Positions 1-9,084 of a stretch of DNA of 33,686 nt are shown here, in pieces. Each line of letters begins with the position of its first letter. Position 1 is the stretch's first letter. The stretch covers positions 1 to 33,686 of the forward strand of contig JBBDIM010000082.1 in NCBI GenBank assembly GCA_040880405.1, given 5' to 3'. The notes under the pieces were generated by a model. It made no database searches. It was not told the origin of the DNA and saw only the letters and a list, made by a program, of their open reading frames with translations. The stretch is from JBBDIM01 sp040880405 (GTDB lineage: Bacteria > Planctomycetota > Planctomycetia > Pirellulales > Pirellulaceae). The position numbers and the translations under genes were made by a program.

Positions 1-23
1 GTCCAGAAGTTCCGGCCGCGGTC

Positions 24-208
24 CCCGTAATTGACCTTATCCCCGTACGAGGTTGGCGGGCGAACCAATCGCCGCCGCGGGGTTGTCCGGTCAATGGGAG
101 AGAAATTCTGGTTTTCAAAATAGAGCGTTTGGAGGGGGATAAGGTCAATTACGGGTGCCGCGGACTAGGGTTCTATGCCGCCGACTCTTTGTAATTGAAC
201 TCATCCCC
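24..208. repeat. 21-bp inverted repeat plus third partial copy
   Basis: Positions 24-44 and 135-155 form a perfect 21-bp inverted repeat separated by 90 bp. Its core reads GTAATTGACCTTATCCCC on the plus strand at the left arm. A third, direct-orientation copy at 191-208 matches the left arm core at 16 of 18 positions. Together with 209-285, where I see nothing coding, this is a non-coding stretch. The arrangement resembles a small non-autonomous element or REP-type repeat; no transposase is adjacent. The inverted repeat is seen directly; the mobile-element reading is inference. Confidence 0.6.
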
Positions 209-285
209 TGTCGCTTCTGCTTGCCCTCGGTGGCTAAAAAATCTCTCGCCAAGCCGCAAAGGGGGAGAAAATGAACCGGCCGACT

Positions 286-427
286 CGTGATTTGTGTCGG
301 CCCTGCGGGGCTTTCCGCTGCGGTGCCTGCTCACGCGGCAAGCGGGCCGTCAGGCACCACGGGAAACTTCAACAACCGAAAACAACAGGGATGCCGATGG
401 CATGCGGCGCATACGCCGGATCGCACC
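286..427. repeat. dispersed repeat, copy A (right portion)
   Basis: This 142-bp segment closely matches 21609-21751 along its whole length and its last part matches 16712-16767. It ends in GGATCGCACC, 9 bp from the stop codon of the DUF2817 gene that is transcribed toward it. Several short overlapping reading frames cross it, but the frame is not kept between copies, so I treat it as non-coding. Copy A lacks the left portion (matching 21530-21603) that is present in copy B. Confidence 0.7.
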
Positions 428-435
428 CCATTCGA

Positions 436-1545
436 TTACTTGGCGAGCGATGCCAGTTCGGTCGCTGGCGTCTTGGCCCAGGTCGCCACCCGCTCTGTCA
501 GATTCTGAATTCCCTCGATCGCCTGCGTACGCCAGGCGGGGCTCGCGGGGCAGAAGGCATCGTTGATCTGCCGCTTGGCTCGGTCAAAATGTGGGTCGTC
601 CCGGGCTAGATGATAATGGGCGAAATTTTCCTGCCGCAAGACATGGAGCATCCAGGTCGGGGAATAGGTCCCGAACTCCGCGCAAAAGTACTGGTAATCC
701 CGACCGGCGCGGTTCGCGTCTCCCCAGTTGCCGAAGTCTCCTTGCGTGGAATAGCCGGTCTGCTTCAGGGGAGTCGCTTCCACCACTTCCGCTCCGAAAT
801 GGGCAGCCCACCGTTGATGACTTTGCTCGGACATCGCCGGGGAACCGAGTAGTTTGTAGCCGGTTGGTTTTCCCAGCCCGGTGTGTAGGTCGAGGTGGAG
901 GATCTCTTGGGACTCACCCAGCCAGTGATTCCACCAGTCGGCGATCATGCGAACCGTGGCGCTGCCGTAGCGGCCGCCGAAGAAGAGCCCCTCGGGGTAC
1001 TCGTACTGCCCTTTCCCGATCGCTTCGCGGAGCGGCTCCCGTCCATATTTCAAGACCTTGAGCCCCGCTTCGGCGAGAAATAGCGCGTAGCCACTCGGTT
1101 CCTGATGCGGATTCAAAAAGTCGTGCAACTTGCGGTACAGCGGATCGCACGCCACATAGGTTCGATCCGGCAAACGAAAGTTTCGGTTCAAATCGATATT
1201 GATTTCGTCGGTCCGCCGATTCCAAACCATGCCAAAGGGGTTTAGGACATGGGCAATCACCACCTTGGTATCGGCGGGCAATCCGTTCCGCTGCCAGTAG
1301 TCGAGCATCGCCATTTGCCCAGCCGAACCGAACCACCCTTCAACACCATGCAACCCGCTGGTCACCAAAAGCTGACGCCGCGCTGTCCTCTGGCCCAGGG
1401 TCCCGACGTCGCAGTACAAAATCTGCTGGTCCGGACCTTGGTCGGAAATCGGAATCGCCTCCCAGTCCCCCCCCAGACGGCGAACCGCCGCCACGAAGGA
1501 TTCGCGAGCTTGGAAGTAGTCAGTGCAGAAAAACGGACGGTGCAT
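436..1545 (-). CDS. DUF2817 / M14-like metallocarboxypeptidase
   Basis: A 369-residue protein of the DUF2817 family, related to M14 zinc carboxypeptidases. Visible motifs are SGLHGVEG (zinc ligands H66 and E69), DLNRNF, LHLDLHTGLG (third zinc ligand) and a late CAEFGTY whose Glu fits the catalytic glutamate. The reading frame stays open upstream to 1677, but the 44 extra residues look non-native, and the ATG at 1545 starts a typical N-terminus (MHRPFFCTDYF). There is no clear signal peptide, so it is probably cytoplasmic. The substrate is unknown; hydrolysis of a peptide or amide is expected from the family. It is divergent from the WD40 gene across about 350 bp. Dispersed repeat copy A lies 9 bp beyond its stop. 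Confidence 0.85.
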   Translation of the reverse strand: MHRPFFCTDYFQARESFVAAVRRLGGDWEAIPISDQGPDQQILYCDVGTLGQRTARRQLLVTSGLHGVEGWFGSAGQMAMLDYWQRNGLPADTKVVIAHVLNPFGMVWNRRTDEINIDLNRNFRLPDRTYVACDPLYRKLHDFLNPHQEPSGYALFLAEAGLKVLKYGREPLREAIGKGQYEYPEGLFFGGRYGSATVRMIADWWNHWLGESQEILHLDLHTGLGKPTGYKLLGSPAMSEQSHQRWAAHFGAEVVEATPLKQTGYSTQGDFGNWGDANRAGRDYQYFCAEFGTYSPTWMLHVLRQENFAHYHLARDDPHFDRAKRQINDAFCPASPAWRTQAIEGIQNLTERVATWAKTPATELASLAK

Positions 1546-1895
1546 CAGACAAGGCCAACCAAGAAAAGGACCAAGACGCAATACGGTACCCACCCCCTTA
1601 CGTGAGGCGACAACGGCATCGCAACGAGTTGAAAAGCTTCTACGAATTGTACTATGAGGCGGGCCAAACCCAACCACTATCTTGGTGGCAAAACCGGCTT
1701 CGCCCCCCCCGCGGGGTAGTTGATTAGTAACGGTTAATTCGATAAGAGCAACATTTTCGTTTGTTGAGGGGGGATTCGACTATCGTCACGTGGGTCCCTT
1801 GGTCGATATCCGAAGAGGTGCGGTTATCGATTGCGAGCGTCTGGCTCTGGCCACTGCCAGCAAGGGGCCGAATTCGGTCGGTTCGCGGAGGCAGG
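1546..1895. other. divergent intergenic region
   Basis: About 350 bp between two divergent genes. It includes a C-rich run near 1705 and should carry both promoters, but I could not pick convincing -35/-10 boxes. Open frames that extend both neighbours into this region are judged to be non-coding upstream extensions. Confidence 0.4.
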
Positions 1896-2948
1896 ATGGG
1901 GAAAAGATCGGTCATGAAGTATTTGCGACCATGGATGATCATCGGTGGACTGGTTTGCGGTCTGATCTCTGGCGGCACCGCTCAGGCCGAGAACGAGCGA
2001 GCCTCGCTCGTTCGTACCATCAAACTAGAACCGTGCCCTGAACGTAAGGTCGCGGCGGTTGTCTCCGGCATCGCGATCCATCCCAGCGGCGAGTTTTGCG
2101 TTGCCGCGGCCGACGATCATTCCATCCGCGTCTTGGATGTCGAGTCGGGCGAGCAAACCGCCCGGTTGGGCAAGCATAGCGATTGGGTCCGCGCCGTGGT
2201 GTTTTCCGCCGACGGCAAAATGATGGCCAGTGGCGGCCATGACCAAAAATTCGTGCTGTGGGACGTGGAAGAGGGAATCCAGTTTCGCCTGTCGGGCGAC
2301 ATTCCCTATGCCATTCACACCCTCCAGTTCGCGCCCCAGGGTGACATGCTGGCGGTGGGTGGCTTCGGACCACGGATCACACTGATCGATCCCCGTACAG
2401 GTCAGAAAATTCAGGAGTTGGATGCCCCGGACGAGGATATTCGCACCATCGCATTTTCACCGGACGGACGCATGCTAGCGGCCGCCGGCCGGAGCGGAGA
2501 GATCCGACTCTGGAACCCGGAAACCGGCAGTCACCTCCGCGATATCAAGGCGCATCGCCAACGCATTCACTCGCTCAGCTTCAGCCCCGACGGAAAACAA
2601 CTGATCAGTGGCAGCGACGATCGCATGGTCCACGTTTATGGCGTGGAGAAGGGCGAAACGATCGCGAATATGCCGAGCCGTCCGGCGAAGGTGATGGCGG
2701 TCTCGACTTTGGATCAACACCTGCTGGCCAGCGGGGGTAGTGATAACGTGGTACGGCTTTGGGATCTCCGCAATTTTGAAGAGGTCTCGCAACTCAAGGG
2801 GCATAATGGCAGTGTTTCGGCGGTCGCCTGTCAAGGTTCGACCATCATTTCAAGCGGATTCGACACCACGGTGCGAATCTGGCGACTCAACCCGGTAGTG
2901 GAGGACGCCTTTCCGGCCACCTTCCCCACCAGTCGATTCGCCGACTAG
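1896..2948 (+). CDS. secreted WD40 beta-propeller protein
   Basis: About 350 residues. An N-terminal hydrophobic segment ends in GGTAQAEN, a typical signal-peptidase I site, so the protein is probably exported to the periplasm. The rest consists of seven WD40-type repeats with recurrent blade motifs (FSPDGRMLAAAGRSGEIRLW, FSPDGKQLISGSDDR, LLASGGSDNVVRLWD), enough to close one propeller. A GGAGG lies 4 nt before the ATG at 1896; a second ATG at 1914 is an alternative start that begins directly at the signal peptide. The frame is open to 1761, but that extension is unlikely to be real. The role is probably a protein-binding scaffold; the partner is unknown. The very large surface-protein gene follows 121 bp downstream on the same strand and could be co-transcribed. 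Confidence 0.85.
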   Translation: MGKRSVMKYLRPWMIIGGLVCGLISGGTAQAENERASLVRTIKLEPCPERKVAAVVSGIAIHPSGEFCVAAADDHSIRVLDVESGEQTARLGKHSDWVRAVVFSADGKMMASGGHDQKFVLWDVEEGIQFRLSGDIPYAIHTLQFAPQGDMLAVGGFGPRITLIDPRTGQKIQELDAPDEDIRTIAFSPDGRMLAAAGRSGEIRLWNPETGSHLRDIKAHRQRIHSLSFSPDGKQLISGSDDRMVHVYGVEKGETIANMPSRPAKVMAVSTLDQHLLASGGSDNVVRLWDLRNFEEVSQLKGHNGSVSAVACQGSTIISSGFDTTVRIWRLNPVVEDAFPATFPTSRFAD

Positions 2949-3069
2949 CTCGGACCCTTCATGTTTCCGGCGCCTGAGGGCGGATCAGTCGTGAGTCATC
3001 CGGGCCAAAAACTACGTTCCCCCCAAATGTTCATTTCGCAAGGATGCGAAACCGTCTGACAGGGAGTCA

Positions 3070-6000
3070 ATGTCCATGGGCTTTGTTCACTACAGTCATC
3101 TCCTGCGCAACATTCGCGCCGCGTTTATGCAGCGTCAAACTCGCCGTTCCAACAAGGCGCTGATCGGCAATCACGTTGAGATGCTCGAGGACCGCCGTGT
3201 CTTCAGCGTTAGCCCCATCGAGGTCGGCGCCACGTTCCTTGAAACGGACGAAGGGGGTGACGATACCGGCGACCGCTTCATCGTCACCTTTGAAGGGGGA
3301 GCCGAAGGGACCGAGCTAAGCCGAGTCATCATCGATGGCGACCAAATCGGCAATTTCGGCAACATTCCGGGACTCAGCTTCGGCGACGTCTTCTTTGATA
3401 CCGGCTCCGGAGAAATAGGTGCCGATGGATCGTATCCGTTCACCGTCGTATCGAGCAGCGGGATCGAATCTTGGACGGTCAGCGTCATCGATGGCGGGAC
3501 GCGGTTGCAGATTGACTTCGAGGGCTTCGAAGCGGGCGAACGGTTCGAGTTCAAAATCGACGTGGACGAGGTTCTCGTTTATAACCCCAATGATCCGGAA
3601 CAAACGCTGATCGACCCGATCGTCTCCGGGGCGGAAGTGCAAGGCACACAGTTCGAGGCGACCTTCACTTCGGATTACCATTACGATCTTGAGGTCGTGA
3701 CGATCTTCTACGACCATTACGACTCGCGGTTGAATGGTACCAGCCTCAATCTTCCCGCGGACAATCATCTCGGCCAGCGCGACCGCAGCGCCGCCGCTGT
3801 CGGTGTCGACGAACAGATTCCGTTGCCGATCAGCATCTCCGGCACCGTGTTTCACGACATGAACCTCGACTTGATTCAAGGTTCCGGCGAGCAGGGAATT
3901 TCCGGCGTCTCGCTCACCCTGTGGCAAAACGTCAACGGCCAGATGGTCAATACAGGGCATACCGTGGTGACCGACGCCAACGGAAATTACGAGTTCGGCG
4001 AGGATCTGGATCTCAAGCCAGGTACCTACGAGATCCGAGAGACGCAGCCCGAAGGCTACTTTAGTGTTGGCGCGATTCCCGGGACGGTCGCCGGGGACGA
4101 GATCGGGAGTGTCATTGATGTCGACACACTGGGCAGCATTTCCATCGAACTGGGCGGTACCGCGGCGGTGGACTACGATTTCGCCGAGGCCTTGCCCGCG
4201 GCGGTCAGTGGCTATGTCTATCATGATCGCGACAACGATGGCGTTAAGGATTCCGGCGAGGAGGGAATTGGCGGCGTTCAGATGCGAGTGGAAGGGACCG
4301 ACCACCTGGGTCAAACCCATACCTTCTTCGTCACGACCGACGCCAACGGGTTCTACAAAGTGGAGGATATGCCTCCTGGCACGTATAATGTCTTTGAGGT
4401 GAATCAGCCAAACGGCTTCGTCGATGGGCTGGAGACCGCGGGCAAAGTCAACGGCGTGAATCGCGGTACGGCGAACAACCCCGGAGACAGCATCACTGGA
4501 ATTTTCCTAGGGAGCGGGGCAGTTGGTACGCAGTACAACTTCGGCGAAATCCGCTACGCCGAGATTCGGGGTAAGGTCCACCTGACCGATGCCGACGGGA
4601 ACTGCATCGGCGAAGGGATCGACACCACTCCGCTCGAAGGCGTGGTGCTAAATCTGTACGACGCGCAGGGAAATCTCGTCGCCACAACCACCACCGACGC
4701 CAACGGCGAGTATGTCTTCGGCAATCTGTTGCCGGGAGATTATTCCATTGAAGAGATTACCCCGGCGGGGATCATCGATGGGGCGGACCATGTCGGCATG
4801 ATCGACGGCATCAAGGTGGGCGAGAAGGATGGCAACGACCGCATCACCAATATCTCGCTCCTCTCGGGCGATGTCGCCGAGGAGTACAACTTCTGCGAAC
4901 ACGCCCCCGCCGCGATCTCCGGCACGGTGTATCACGACGAGAACAACAACGGCGTCCGCGACTCCGGCGAGGCGGGCATCGGCGGAGTCGAAGTCCGCCT
5001 CGTGAATTCCTCTGGGCAAGTGGTCGGCACGCAAATCACCGACGCGCAAGGAAAGTACGCGTTTACCGGTTTGCGGGCAGGGAACTACTCCATCATTGAA
5101 GTTCAACCGAGCGGTTGGCTCGATGGCCTGGACGCGGCCGGTACCATCGGTGGCGTGACGGTCGGCTCGGCGACCAACCCGGGCGACAAGATCTCCAACA
5201 TCGACCTCAAATGGGGTGACGAAGGGGTCCAGTACGACTTCGGCGAATTCCTGCCGGGGGCGATTTCCGGCTACGTGTATGCCGACTACAACGAGAACTG
5301 CGTATTCGAGACCGGTGAACCGCCGATCGCAGGCGTGAAGGTCACGCTGCTCGACGAGGCAGGAAATATCGTGGCGACGACCACAACCGACGCCAATGGA
5401 AAATACCTGTTCGGCGATTTGCCGCCCGGCAAGTACACTGTTCAGGAAACCCAACCGGAAGGTTACTTCCACGGCGGCCAACGCGACATGAATGGCCTGG
5501 CCGACAGTTCGGTCCGCGATGTGATCTCCGGTATCCGCATCTCCTCCGGCCAAGAGCTTGACGAGCACAACTTCTGCGAATTGCCGCCCGGGAAGATCTC
5601 GGGGTATGTCTTCCAGGATGGTGAGGTCATTCCCACTCCGAATGGCCAGGCACCAGACAACTTGGCCGAGATCCGCGATGGTCAGCGGGACGATTCCGAC
5701 GCCCCGATCCGCGGAGTCGTCCTCGAACTACGAGATGGTTTCACGGGGCTGCCAATGTCGGCCAATAGCGACTTGGTCCTGCCAGGCTACTATAGCGGCG
5801 GGACGATTCGCGTCACGACCGACGCCAACGGCTACTACAAGTTCGAAGGGCTCAAGTCGGGCTTTTATTCGGTGTTCGAGGTTCATCCGGACGGCTACAT
5901 CGACAACGTCGACACGGTGGGCTCGACGGGAGGTCTGGCGATCAACCCCGGCGTCACAGGGACCGAGATCAATACCCTCGCGGTCGATCCGCTGAACGAC

Positions 6001-7236
6001 GCGATTATCCGGATCCGGATCACCCCGGGCCAGCACTCACAGGAAAACAACTTCAGCGAAGTGCTGGTCCGTTCCAATGAGCTGCCGCCGCCGCCCACTC
6101 CGCCCAAACCGCCTGGGCCTTGGGTGCCGCCACCTCCGTTCGCACCGCCGATCATCGCTCCGCTGTTCGGTCCTCCACCGGCTTTGATCGCCCCGCAGAT
6201 TACGCCCCCTTACGGCTCCGGCGCGGTTTTTCATACTTGGCACTTGAGCGTGGTGAACGCCGGTTTCCCCCGTGGAAACGACATGCTGGTCTCGCGTGAG
6301 ACTCCTTTCTGGTTCACCGCGGCAACCAGCGAAACCAACATGCTCGAATCGACCGACTTGGCCCAGGCCAAGTGGAAGTTGGCGATGACCGTCGACGAGA
6401 ATGGCCAGCCGGTCGAGATCGAGGAGCGGGTCTTCGGCCTGGCGGGTGGCATCCCGGTCGCCGGTGACTTCGACGGCGATGGCTACCCGAACCTGGGGAT
6501 CTTCTACGACGGTTTCTGGTACATCGATCTCAACGGCAACGGTGTTTGGGACGAGGGAGACCTGTGGGCCAAATTGGGTCACGATGGCGACATGCCGGTC
6601 GTCGGAGACTGGGATGGCGACGGCAAAGTCGACATTGGGATCTATGGCAAAGCCTGGCCCGGCGATCCCAAGGCGATCCGACATGAGCCCGGGTTGCCCT
6701 CGCCGGCGAACATCCACATGGCGAGCGTGAAAAACATGCCGCCCAAGGTGGAAGAAGCGACACTTGGCGTGCGTTCGATGCGTCTGACCTCGCAGCCGAA
6801 ACTCCGCAACGACCTGATCGACCACGTGTTCCACTTCGGCACCGTGGGAGATCATCCATTGGTCGGCGACTGGAGTGGGGACGGTATCGCCACCATCGCC
6901 GTCTTCCGCGACGGGGTTTGGCACTTGGATATGGATGGCGACGGCCGCTGGAACCCCACCATCGACAAGCAGTTCAACTTTGGCCAAGCGGGTGACCGCG
7001 CCGTGGTCGGCGATTTCACCGGAGACGGAACCACCGAGATCGGTGTCTACCGCGGCGGCAAATGGATCATCGATACCAACCGCGATTACACCGAGGACGC
7101 GACCGACAGGGTCTTCGAGATGGGTTCGTGGGACGAACTACCGATTGTGGGAGACTGGAACGGCGACGGGATCGACCAGCCCGGCACCTACCAACCGATG
7201 GAAGCAGCACCCCGCACGGCCCAGAAGCTGCTGTAG
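3070..7236 (+). CDS. SdrD_B-repeat surface protein with VCBS-like C-terminus
   Basis: A 1388-residue protein that is probably on the cell surface. The N-terminus carries the planctomycete-type motif MLEDRRVFS (residues 38-46), which recurs in large exported proteins of this phylum. Six SdrD_B-like (Cna-B-fold) domains begin near residues 255, 378, 498, 616, 732 and 842, each opening like ISGYVYHDRDNDGVKDSGE and containing TDANGxYxF and LxPGxYxI strands. A proline-rich linker follows (about 1004-1037). The C-terminal part, from about 1130, has five Asp-rich calcium-type loops (GDFDGDG, GDWDGDG, GDWSGDG, GDFTGDG, GDWNGDG) like FG-GAP/VCBS propeller blades. Only four cysteines exist, two each in domains 3 and 5. 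An AGGGAG precedes the start; M3 is an alternative. Adhesion or a structural cell-wall role is inference. Confidence 0.85.
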   Translation: MSMGFVHYSHLLRNIRAAFMQRQTRRSNKALIGNHVEMLEDRRVFSVSPIEVGATFLETDEGGDDTGDRFIVTFEGGAEGTELSRVIIDGDQIGNFGNIPGLSFGDVFFDTGSGEIGADGSYPFTVVSSSGIESWTVSVIDGGTRLQIDFEGFEAGERFEFKIDVDEVLVYNPNDPEQTLIDPIVSGAEVQGTQFEATFTSDYHYDLEVVTIFYDHYDSRLNGTSLNLPADNHLGQRDRSAAAVGVDEQIPLPISISGTVFHDMNLDLIQGSGEQGISGVSLTLWQNVNGQMVNTGHTVVTDANGNYEFGEDLDLKPGTYEIRETQPEGYFSVGAIPGTVAGDEIGSVIDVDTLGSISIELGGTAAVDYDFAEALPAAVSGYVYHDRDNDGVKDSGEEGIGGVQMRVEGTDHLGQTHTFFVTTDANGFYKVEDMPPGTYNVFEVNQPNGFVDGLETAGKVNGVNRGTANNPGDSITGIFLGSGAVGTQYNFGEIRYAEIRGKVHLTDADGNCIGEGIDTTPLEGVVLNLYDAQGNLVATTTTDANGEYVFGNLLPGDYSIEEITPAGIIDGADHVGMIDGIKVGEKDGNDRITNISLLSGDVAEEYNFCEHAPAAISGTVYHDENNNGVRDSGEAGIGGVEVRLVNSSGQVVGTQITDAQGKYAFTGLRAGNYSIIEVQPSGWLDGLDAAGTIGGVTVGSATNPGDKISNIDLKWGDEGVQYDFGEFLPGAISGYVYADYNENCVFETGEPPIAGVKVTLLDEAGNIVATTTTDANGKYLFGDLPPGKYTVQETQPEGYFHGGQRDMNGLADSSVRDVISGIRISSGQELDEHNFCELPPGKISGYVFQDGEVIPTPNGQAPDNLAEIRDGQRDDSDAPIRGVVLELRDGFTGLPMSANSDLVLPGYYSGGTIRVTTDANGYYKFEGLKSGFYSVFEVHPDGYIDNVDTVGSTGGLAINPGVTGTEINTLAVDPLNDAIIRIRITPGQHSQENNFSEVLVRSNELPPPPTPPKPPGPWVPPPPFAPPIIAPLFGPPPALIAPQITPPYGSGAVFHTWHLSVVNAGFPRGNDMLVSRETPFWFTAATSETNMLESTDLAQAKWKLAMTVDENGQPVEIEERVFGLAGGIPVAGDFDGDGYPNLGIFYDGFWYIDLNGNGVWDEGDLWAKLGHDGDMPVVGDWDGDGKVDIGIYGKAWPGDPKAIRHEPGLPSPANIHMASVKNMPPKVEEATLGVRSMRLTSQPKLRNDLIDHVFHFGTVGDHPLVGDWSGDGIATIAVFRDGVWHLDMDGDGRWNPTIDKQFNFGQAGDRAVVGDFTGDGTTEIGVYRGGKWIIDTNRDYTEDATDRVFEMGSWDELPIVGDWNGDGIDQPGTYQPMEAAPRTAQKLL

Positions 7237-7261
7237 GGTTGGACGTTCGAAGATAACGGCT

Positions 7262-7298
7262 AAAAGGGCGTATTTCCTCTGGGGACTACGCCTTTTTT
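7262..7298 (+). terminator. Rho-independent terminator
   Basis: 26 bp after the stop of the surface-protein gene, GGGCGTA pairs with TACGCC (one bulge), with flanking A and T tracts, and is followed by TTTTTT. The loop is about 14 nt. This is a good intrinsic terminator for the plus strand. Confidence 0.6.
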
Positions 7299-7342
7299 CT
7301 GTTTCGACGCGTGGCAACGGAGATAGCAGAGCCGGGGTGGCC

Positions 7343-7427
7343 GTGAAAAAGGGGTCAGGACTCTTTTTCCTCACCCATGCTCCATTGGGAAACGCCTAGC
7401 GAAAAAGAGTTCTGACCCCTTTTTCAC
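7343..7427. repeat. REP/MITE-like 27-bp inverted repeat
   Basis: The arms at 7343-7369 and 7401-7427 are reverse complements over 27 bp with a single mismatch. The core is AAAAAGGGGTCAGGACTC. The 31-bp spacer has no coding potential. GGGGTCAG-core repeats of this kind are known from REP-like families associated with tyrosine (Y1/RAYT) transposases in many bacteria, but no such transposase is present here. The element sits between two convergent genes, 16 bp past the stop of the minus-strand 56-aa gene, so its long hairpin may also serve as a bidirectional terminator. Confidence 0.7.
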
Positions 7428-7442
7428 TCGCGGAATGAGCCG

Positions 7443-7613
7443 CTACGAAGCTTTAATCTTTTCAATCTCGGCGGTGACGGTAGCCATCTCCTGCTCCACC
7501 GCTTCCACTTCGCCCGGCTCGTCCGCTTGTTCTTTGACACCGGCCAGTTTTTGCCGGAGCTGCTGCATCTTCTTCTGCAAGACATCCAGTCGTTTTTTTT
7601 GCTTCTTATCCAT
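7443..7613 (-). CDS. small basic coiled-coil protein, 56 aa
   Basis: A short gene running from the ATG at 7613 to the stop at 7443. The product begins MDKKQKKRLDVLQKKMQQLR and is Lys/Gln/Glu-rich with heptad-like spacing of Leu, Met, Val and Ile, so it is probably one long helix or coiled coil. It lies 67 bp downstream of the 7681-8391 gene on the same strand and is followed by the inverted-repeat element. Only a weak AAGAG precedes the start. I do not recognise a named family. Codon use and charge pattern look genuine, unlike the frames on the other strand. Function is unknown; a role in nucleic-acid or protein binding would be a guess. Confidence 0.65.
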   Translation of the reverse strand: MDKKQKKRLDVLQKKMQQLRQKLAGVKEQADEPGEVEAVEQEMATVTAEIEKIKAS

Positions 7614-7680
7614 GAACTCTTAATCTATCAAAGGGGGTTGATTGAGCCGCCGCCATCACCACGGGCATCGGCGTTGGCAC

Positions 7681-8391
7681 TTAATTTTCCGCTTGGCGAT
7701 TTGCGTCCGCGGTGGCAAGCACATCGCGAAGGGTTTGCAGGGCGATGATTGCCTCCATCCCTTGCAGGCCGAAACACTCGTGCAACAGCGACAACGCGTC
7801 GTTATTCTTATTCGCAGCGATTTCGTGCCGAATCCGCATCGCCCGCGAGACCACTTGGTTGTCTTCCCGAAACCGCTCCGAAAACCAATCAACACACCTT
7901 GAAACTCGGGCCAACGGCAAGGCCAATAAAGGTGCCAAGGTCTCGCTCGCCTCTTCCAGTCGGTTCGATTCCACGAAAAGCATGAACTGAGCAAACGCCG
8001 GCTTCGCCGGAGCCTTCTCCGCGGGGGCAGGCAAACCCAAAAGGGGCTGCGGAGTCGAAGCGGTATCCGAGCGGAAAACTTCCTCACCGGGGTTCGAATA
8101 GGGAATCACTTCGAACGATGGCCGAGAAAAATCCTCCTCGAACACCATCCCCGCCGTTTCACCACCACTATGGGGCTCCATCTCCGGTGGAATGCTGGAG
8201 ATCATCTGATTCAGGTGCGAGAGCTTGGTCCCCATCCGGTCGTACAGTTCCTCAATCTCGCTCAGGTACGATTCGCCCGCGGCGTCCGCCAGCAACTGGT
8301 CGGACTGTTCGACAATTTGCTCCGTCATCCGCCGCAACAGGGCGTCTCGCGCCTGGGTCAAAATCGAAATGGCATGGTTCCGATCGCTCAT
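7681..8391 (-). CDS. helical hypothetical protein
   Basis: About 236 residues, with no recognised domain. The N-terminal 75 residues are helical (ILTQARDALLRRMTEQIVEQ...), followed by a low-complexity, Pro/Glu-rich linker (about 80-130) and a C-terminal helical half (FMLFVESNRLEEASETLAPL...) that looks like TPR-type helical hairpins. There is no signal peptide or membrane segment, so it is likely cytoplasmic. I chose the ATG at 8391 because AGGTGAG lies about 8 nt upstream; alternatives are the ATG at 8397 and the GTG at 8403. The gene is third in a minus-strand series after cca and the membrane protein, with 92 bp to the latter. Confidence 0.65.
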   Translation of the reverse strand: MSDRNHAISILTQARDALLRRMTEQIVEQSDQLLADAAGESYLSEIEELYDRMGTKLSHLNQMISSIPPEMEPHSGGETAGMVFEEDFSRPSFEVIPYSNPGEEVFRSDTASTPQPLLGLPAPAEKAPAKPAFAQFMLFVESNRLEEASETLAPLLALPLARVSRCVDWFSERFREDNQVVSRAMRIRHEIAANKNNDALSLLHECFGLQGMEAIIALQTLRDVLATADANRQAEN

Positions 8392-8483
8392 TCTCATGCT
8401 CACCTAATATCAGAAATCTCCATCGGACCCGGCCACCGCACCGCCGCCCATCGAATTCATGATAATTGGGAAGAACATGAAAA

Positions 8484-9008
8484 TTAAGCTTCGGGGGAAA
8501 CATTCTCCACAATTGAGGTGGGGATGGCGCGGGAAGTTTCGTCACGATCGGCCGACTTGGGGGTGCGGTCCGCAACGCGCAAGAGCCCTCCCATCAGCAC
8601 AATCGTTAAAGCGAGCACGGCGTTGAGCTTGAGCCATTTGCCTTCGCTTTCCCGGAATTTCTGGGCATTCTCGCTCTTGCCGGTTAGCAAGCTCGCGATG
8701 AAGAAGACCACTAAAGCCAGGAGGAATTTCAGCCCACCCACCGCATGGTAATAACCCTGCGGAAACTCAAAGGTCATCGCCATCTTGACCAGCACCACTA
8801 GCCCGCTGAGAAGCAAGAGCCCCGCGCACAGCATCACAATCCGAGCCCAACGCCCGCGAAGATTTTCTTTTAAGGCGACCGCCTGAGCGTCCTCCATTTC
8901 GGAGACCGCAGGTCTTAGCGCCAGCACCATGTACCACGTGCCGCCGGCCAACAAAATCGCGGGCAGGATGTGTCCCCAGCGAAGCAGCAAATCGATTCCC
9001 AGTTCCAT
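8484..9008 (-). CDS. four-helix integral membrane protein
   Basis: About 174 residues with four predicted membrane helices: LLLRWGHILPAILLAGGTWY, IVMLCAGLLLLSGLVVLV, GGLKFLLALVVFFIASLL and LNAVLALTIVLMGGLLRV. The first helix with its conserved-looking Arg/His pair (RWGHI) resembles CopD/DUF2269-type membrane proteins, but this is only suggestive. The C-terminal tail is soluble and polar. The start at 9008 is supported by AAGGGA about 7 nt upstream; the frame continues upstream to 9164, which would overlap the end of cca. The gene lies 76 bp downstream of cca on the same strand. Function is unknown. Confidence 0.7.
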   Translation of the reverse strand: MELGIDLLLRWGHILPAILLAGGTWYMVLALRPAVSEMEDAQAVALKENLRGRWARIVMLCAGLLLLSGLVVLVKMAMTFEFPQGYYHAVGGLKFLLALVVFFIASLLTGKSENAQKFRESEGKWLKLNAVLALTIVLMGGLLRVADRTPKSADRDETSRAIPTSIVENVSPEA

Positions 9009-9084
9009 GGTGGTTTCCCTTGTCCAGTAGTTAATGATGACTTCAGTACCAGAGCGGCGCGACATGTGACATGGCACAATCGTA

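Noticed and set aside
271..609. Overlapping plus-strand open frames at the left end
   Set aside because: They run through dispersed repeat copy A and into the 3' end of the DUF2817 gene; frame is not conserved in copy B and there is no convincing ribosome-binding site.
3316..6987. Three long minus-strand open frames (334, 306 and 316 codons) opposite the surface-protein gene
   Set aside because: Products are Val/Ile/Asp/Gly-rich with no domain and follow from the repetitive codon pattern of the real plus-strand gene, whose domains are clear.
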